Source: Paenibacillus camerounensis (lineage in GTDB: Bacteria > Bacillota > Bacilli > Paenibacillales > Paenibacillaceae). From it: a stretch of DNA of 64,000 nt. Location of the stretch: NCBI RefSeq assembly GCF_000723885.1, contig NZ_CCDG010000021.1, forward strand, positions 124,001-188,000, read 5' to 3'. The notes beneath the pieces were generated by a model. It did not search any database and was not told where the DNA came from. It saw only the letters and a list, made by a program, of their open reading frames with translations. Below, piece by piece: positions 61,132 to 64,000 of this stretch; positions within the stretch are counted from its first letter, which is position 1; each line of letters opens with the position of its first letter. The translations under genes and the position numbers were made by a program.

Positions 61132-62403
61132 TTGAACAAAATGAAGAAATGGAAGCTGGCGGCCGTTATAATGGCAATGCTGACTCTGGTGCCGGCGGGA
61201 GCGGGACATGCGGCTCCGGTGCTGGAGGCGGTTCCTTTTCCGATGGATTCGAGCAATCAGGCAGGCTGGTGGGCACCGCTTGCTACGTACGGGCTGGGTT
61301 TTGAATATGCTTATATGGCTTATAATGCTCCGGGCTCTATTCCGGGTAAGCACACGGTTGCTATTGCTAGACGGGACAATGACGGGAATTGGAGCAAGCT
61401 TCCGCTTATGGACGGGTCTGCACCCGCAGAGTACCTTGACGATCTTGGTCATAATCAGCCCTCGATGGCCAGAGACGGCAGCGGCCGGTTTCATGTGTTT
61501 GCTTCCATGCACAGCAATGCCTGGCGGTATTACCGCTCAGATACGGTCGGCGGCATTCCGCAGAATCACTCGGATGAACTGCCTCAGGGCATGACAGTAA
61601 CCTATCCGGTGGTGACGACCGCTCCCAATGGGGATTTGTATTTAATGGTAAGGGCAGATAAAGATCCGGCCGGCAAAAGAGACGCAGTGCTTTTCCGCTG
61701 GAACAATGCAGATTCCGTATGGACTCAGGTCAAAGTGATTGCTACACATCTGAACCGGTCTGCCTATCCGGATGACCTGGTGTTTGATTCTAATGGAGAT
61801 TTGCACATTTTGTTTGAATGGGCACATTTTGCCGCCAGTCCGCTGCGTCATCAGCTGTCCTATTTGAAATATAGTCCGGCTACGGACGAATTCACCAGAG
61901 CAGATGGAACAGTGGTAACAACACCAGTGACTCTGACTACGGCAGACATTGTGCAGCCTTTGGCTCCTGGTGAAGCCTATGTACAGAGCGGCAGCGATCC
62001 GGGCGGTCCAGGCGTTCAAAGCGCAAAAATGACTATTGATTCCGCCAATCGGCCAGTAATCGCATACCGTTACCGTGAAGTGGGCAGTACAAGCTTTGCA
62101 GTCAAACTGGCCACTTACGAAGCTTCCGGGTGGAACCTGCAGACGGTCTATAACGCAGCCCCTACCAATGCAGCTATAGATGTAACTTGGGCAGGTAATG
62201 CGGCAAGAATCTATTATGTAAAAAGCAGCGGAACAGACCGTGCTTTCATGGCAGTAAATACGGGCGGCAGCTGGGCTGAAACCTCGCTTGCTCCGGGCAT
62301 CCCGATTGAGCGGCTTGCAGTGGACCGCAGTCCCAAAGGAATTGATATCCTGTATCTGGTGGATGTGACGAATCTGAAGCTTTATTACGGGCGGAATAAC
62401 TAA
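61132..62403 (+). CDS. secreted BNR_4 beta-propeller protein, possible polysaccharide lyase
   Basis: About 423 residues from TTG 61132 (GGGAGG 8 nt upstream); the frame opens at 61114 and the next ATG is 61141. The signal peptide (WKLAAVIMAMLTLVPAGAGHA) is followed by a propeller with AYNAPGSIPGKHTVAIARR, LGHNQPSMARDGSGRFHVFA and repeated NGDL(Y/H)(L/I) strands. This is the BNR_4 pattern, shared with seven-bladed polysaccharide lyases such as ulvan lyases. His residues in the GHNQPS and FHVFASMH strands could be catalytic. Substrate unknown. The upstream cre site supports a role in carbohydrate use. Confidence 0.8.
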   Translation: MNKMKKWKLAAVIMAMLTLVPAGAGHAAPVLEAVPFPMDSSNQAGWWAPLATYGLGFEYAYMAYNAPGSIPGKHTVAIARRDNDGNWSKLPLMDGSAPAEYLDDLGHNQPSMARDGSGRFHVFASMHSNAWRYYRSDTVGGIPQNHSDELPQGMTVTYPVVTTAPNGDLYLMVRADKDPAGKRDAVLFRWNNADSVWTQVKVIATHLNRSAYPDDLVFDSNGDLHILFEWAHFAASPLRHQLSYLKYSPATDEFTRADGTVVTTPVTLTTADIVQPLAPGEAYVQSGSDPGGPGVQSAKMTIDSANRPVIAYRYREVGSTSFAVKLATYEASGWNLQTVYNAAPTNAAIDVTWAGNAARIYYVKSSGTDRAFMAVNTGGSWAETSLAPGIPIERLAVDRSPKGIDILYLVDVTNLKLYYGRNN

Positions 62404-62495
62404 GGCAGAGCAACGGATGGCAATGGATTGATTCCAGATAACTGAATGGATGAGCAGGGTGAGGCGAGTGAATTAACGTTGCTCATGTGATGAAG

Positions 62496-62533
62496 AGGCA
62501 GCTGATGCATATAGGCACTGGCTGCCTTTATAA
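62496..62533 (+). terminator. probable terminator of BNR_4 gene
   Basis: AGGCAGC (62496-62502) pairs with GCTGCCT (62521-62527), then TTATAAATT. The U tail is interrupted. Confidence 0.6.
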
Positions 62534-62570
62534 ATTATACAGATCATAAGGTAGGGAGTTTGTCTAATAG

Positions 62571-62642
62571 CATATTTATCCATGTTAAATGAAAGATTTT
62601 CCCGGGTTCATAAAATTATATAGTCATATTTATCCATGTTAA
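62571..62642 (+). repeat. 18-nt direct repeat pair
   Basis: CATATTTATCCATGTTAA occurs at 62571-62588 and again at 62625-62642, a 54-nt period. The flanks (ATGA / TGAG) partly continue. It may be a regulator-binding pair for the downstream gene or a deletion/duplication scar. Confidence 0.7.
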
Positions 62643-62825
62643 TGAGGGCTTGGTACAAAGCTTAGGCTGCAGTCTTAGAGATTCACAAATCTGCCAATAG
62701 CCGTGTAAAGTGCAGGCAGGGATTGGGTTCCGAAATCTAGAATATAGTTGTAATCCCATTAGATGGATATACTGATGATGGAAGAACCGTAATTAGCTTT
62801 TTTTATGAAAGGAGTGCTGCTGATA

Positions 62826-63269
62826 ATGAATTTGGAATTTGACAGTGAAATTAAGATACTGGAAGGTAAAATGAAATGGAAAGTGATTTATTTCCCATAC
62901 TCCGTTCAGGAATTATTCAACACCAGCGGTAAGGTACCCGTACAAATCTTAGTGGATGGTCACAAGTTCGAGCATACCTTGCTGCCGTCAAAAAACGGGC
63001 ATTATTTGGTTTACAATGAATTCATCCGCAGAGAAGTGCGTAAAGAGATTGGCGATCAGCTTCATGTTATTTTAACGAAATGTGAGGAAAAACGTGAGGT
63101 GACCGTACCGGACAACATTTCGAAAGTCCTGGAGGATCACCAGCTTCTGGAGCAGTTCCTGGGTCAGCCTGATTATATCAAGCGGGAGCAGCTCAATCAC
63201 ATCGAATTAGCCAAAAAGGAAGAGACGAATATAAGGATAATATATGGTAAAAATGTGCAAATTAATTGA
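62826..63269 (+). CDS. DUF1905 / YdeI-type protein
   Basis: About 147 residues from ATG 62826 (AAAGGAG 11 nt upstream); an ATG at 62805 overlaps the ribosome site. Residues 1-80 are the DUF1905 beta-barrel-like domain (EFDSEIKILEGKMKWKVIYF and LPSKNGHYLVYNEFIRREVR). The C-terminal part (FLGQPDYIKREQLNHIELAK) is the YdeI/OmdA 'bacteriocin protection' helical segment. The usual end KKEETRLRRI appears changed to KKEETNIRIIYGKNVQIN just before the A-rich tract, which suggests a lost or altered C-terminus. Confidence 0.82.
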   Translation: MNLEFDSEIKILEGKMKWKVIYFPYSVQELFNTSGKVPVQILVDGHKFEHTLLPSKNGHYLVYNEFIRREVRKEIGDQLHVILTKCEEKREVTVPDNISKVLEDHQLLEQFLGQPDYIKREQLNHIELAKKEETNIRIIYGKNVQIN

Positions 63270-63709
63270 ATTTCAATATAAGTAAAAGCATTAGTAACAA
63301 CATAAAGCACAAAAAATAAACAACAACAATCAAACAACTAAAGAAAATAAAATCAAAACTAAAATCAGAAATAATTAAACAATATAGAAGAAAGAAATAG
63401 AGCACTAAAATTACATAATACTCAGTTAACTGAAATATCCGGATTCGGTCATAAAACAGCTTAAATCAGCCTGATGCGAATTCTTTACTTACTACTTCTT
63501 CACAAAACCCGTATTTTGTACATATGTAGTTGGGTTGGATTTGGGGCTCTTTGACCTGCTTCGGTATTGTGTTGTTCCTGATGTTTACAACAATGTGTCT
63601 ATTCATTTTTAAATGAAAATACTCCATCAGCACATGCTGATGGAGTAAATATGCAACCATCTACATCAAATCCCTACGGTGTTTGCCCTCTCCCCCTGAA
63701 AGTTCGCAT
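63270..63709. other. 440-bp intergenic region with A-rich tract
   Basis: 63280-63420 is almost free of T/G-rich words on the plus strand and consists of A with scattered C (acaacaacaatc, aaagaaaataaaatc). A 64-codon minus frame at 63466-63660 has no ribosome site and contains the aldo/keto reductase terminator, so it is rejected. The right part holds that terminator. Confidence 0.6.
63611..63647 (-). terminator. terminator of aldo/keto reductase gene (minus strand)
   Basis: TACTCCATCAGCA (63620-63632) pairs perfectly with TGCTGATGGAGTA (63635-63647). On the minus strand it is followed by TTTTCATTT. It lies about 60 nt beyond the reductase stop. Confidence 0.8.
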
Positions 63710-64000
63710 TTAATGCTTGAGCGGAGGAGCTTGCATAGGATTAAGACCAGCCGAAGCCCAAGCCAGTGCTTGATTCTGATCTAATTTATTCAAACGATTC
63801 ATTTCGATTTCTGGAATCTCAAAATCAAACAAATCCAAGTTTTCTCGGATACGTTCAGCTTTACTGCTTTTCGTTAATACCCCATAACCGTGTTGCAATC
63901 CCCAGCGAAGCAGTAATCGGGCTTCTGATACCTTTAATTTTGCAGCAATTTCTTTAGTGATCACTTGACACTCTTCTTTTATTTCTGCAAGTACTTCTCC
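63710..64000 (-). CDS. aldo/keto reductase, C-terminal part (5' end outside window)
   Basis: The minus strand is open from the right edge to a stop at 63710, 96 codons. The visible part reads GEVLAEIKEECQVITKEIAA then RLLLRWGLQHGYGVLTKSSK and AERIRENLDLFDFEI. This is the end of the aldo/keto reductase barrel, with the NADPH-contact segment (TKSSKAERIREN) intact. It reduces carbonyls with NADPH. The catalytic Tyr/Lys/His/Asp are upstream, outside the window. Confidence 0.9.
   Translation of the reverse strand, partial: GEVLAEIKEECQVITKEIAAKLKVSEARLLLRWGLQHGYGVLTKSSKAERIRENLDLFDFEIPEIEMNRLNKLDQNQALAWASAGLNPMQAPPLKH

Larger units (their letters stand above)
62404..62825. other. 422-bp intergenic region after BNR_4 gene
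   Basis: It holds a hairpin AGGCAGC/GCTGCCT with a TTTATAAAT tail (62496-62533, probable terminator of the BNR_4 gene), an ATGAGCA/TGCTCAT pairing before it, and the 18-nt direct repeat described separately. I see no credible small gene. Confidence 0.6.

Noticed and set aside
63466..63660. 64-codon minus-strand frame
   Set aside because: No ribosome site, and the aldo/keto reductase terminator lies inside it.

Overview
The window looks like a chromosomal segment of a spore-forming Firmicute, most probably Paenibacillus or a close relative. Supporting signs are strong AGGAGG-type ribosome sites, frequent TTG/GTG starts, moderately high GC, a YesM/YesN-type two-component system beside a sugar ABC transporter, CcpA cre sites, large modular secreted alpha-glucan hydrolases with Thr/Pro linkers, and small proteins of a Paenibacillus-like style. 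The genus is an inference. I see no rRNA, tRNA, CRISPR array or insertion sequence.

Layout. (1) 1-763: the 5' part of a LysR regulator, divergent from the phosphate transporter pstS-C-A-B (1016-4671; no phoU in the window). (2) 4726-6813: a beta-lactamase-fold hydrolase and TetR regulator behind a doubled palindromic operator, then an AlkZ-related protein. (3) 6901-15830: housekeeping and transport genes: a small membrane protein, two tandem M29 aminopeptidases, a Trk/Ktr potassium channel subunit, a GNAT acetyltransferase, a CNNM/CorC-type protein, a DUF1836 protein and the niacin transporter niaP. (4) 16078-22841: a sugar ABC transporter (lipoprotein and two permeases) with its sensor kinase and AraC-type response regulator, preceded by a cre site and a large hairpin. 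(5) 23114-28347: a tightly coupled three-gene unit, TerB_N protein + BrxD-like ATPase + Lhr/BrxHI-like helicase. This is the best candidate for an undescribed (possibly defence) system. (6) 28512-36605: small genes, a frameshifted MFS exporter under a LacI regulator with a 30-bp perfect palindrome, a decayed C45-type hydrolase, a deacylase, a PfeT/ZosA-like P1B-4 metal ATPase, and a decayed ABC ATPase. (7) 37013-44512: a GH87 alpha-1,3-glucanase and a GH13 alpha-amylase, both secreted and multidomain. (8) 44723-56181: an FCD regulator followed by a co-directional catabolic cluster: hydantoinase/oxoprolinase A and B, a Pot-type ABC transporter, an M24 peptidase and an MFS transporter. (9) 56307-64000: murI, a FusB-type EF-G-binding protein behind a previously unannotated 16-codon leader peptide with attenuator-like pairing, a Gfo/Idh/MocA-RpiA-SorC sugar module, a BNR_4 secreted protein under a cre site, a DUF1905 protein, an unusually A-rich tract, and the 3' end of an aldo/keto reductase.

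Themes. Carbon control by CcpA is likely for the sugar ABC operon (15984-15998), the amylase (40912-40923) and the BNR_4 protein (61051-61065). All three binding-protein genes of ABC transporters are followed by an intercistronic hairpin, which fits higher expression of the binding protein than of the membrane parts. Several regulator genes sit next to obvious palindromes (TetR, LacI, DUF1836, SorC), so much of the local regulation can be read from the DNA. All functional statements rest on reading motifs and remembered families; no database search was run.
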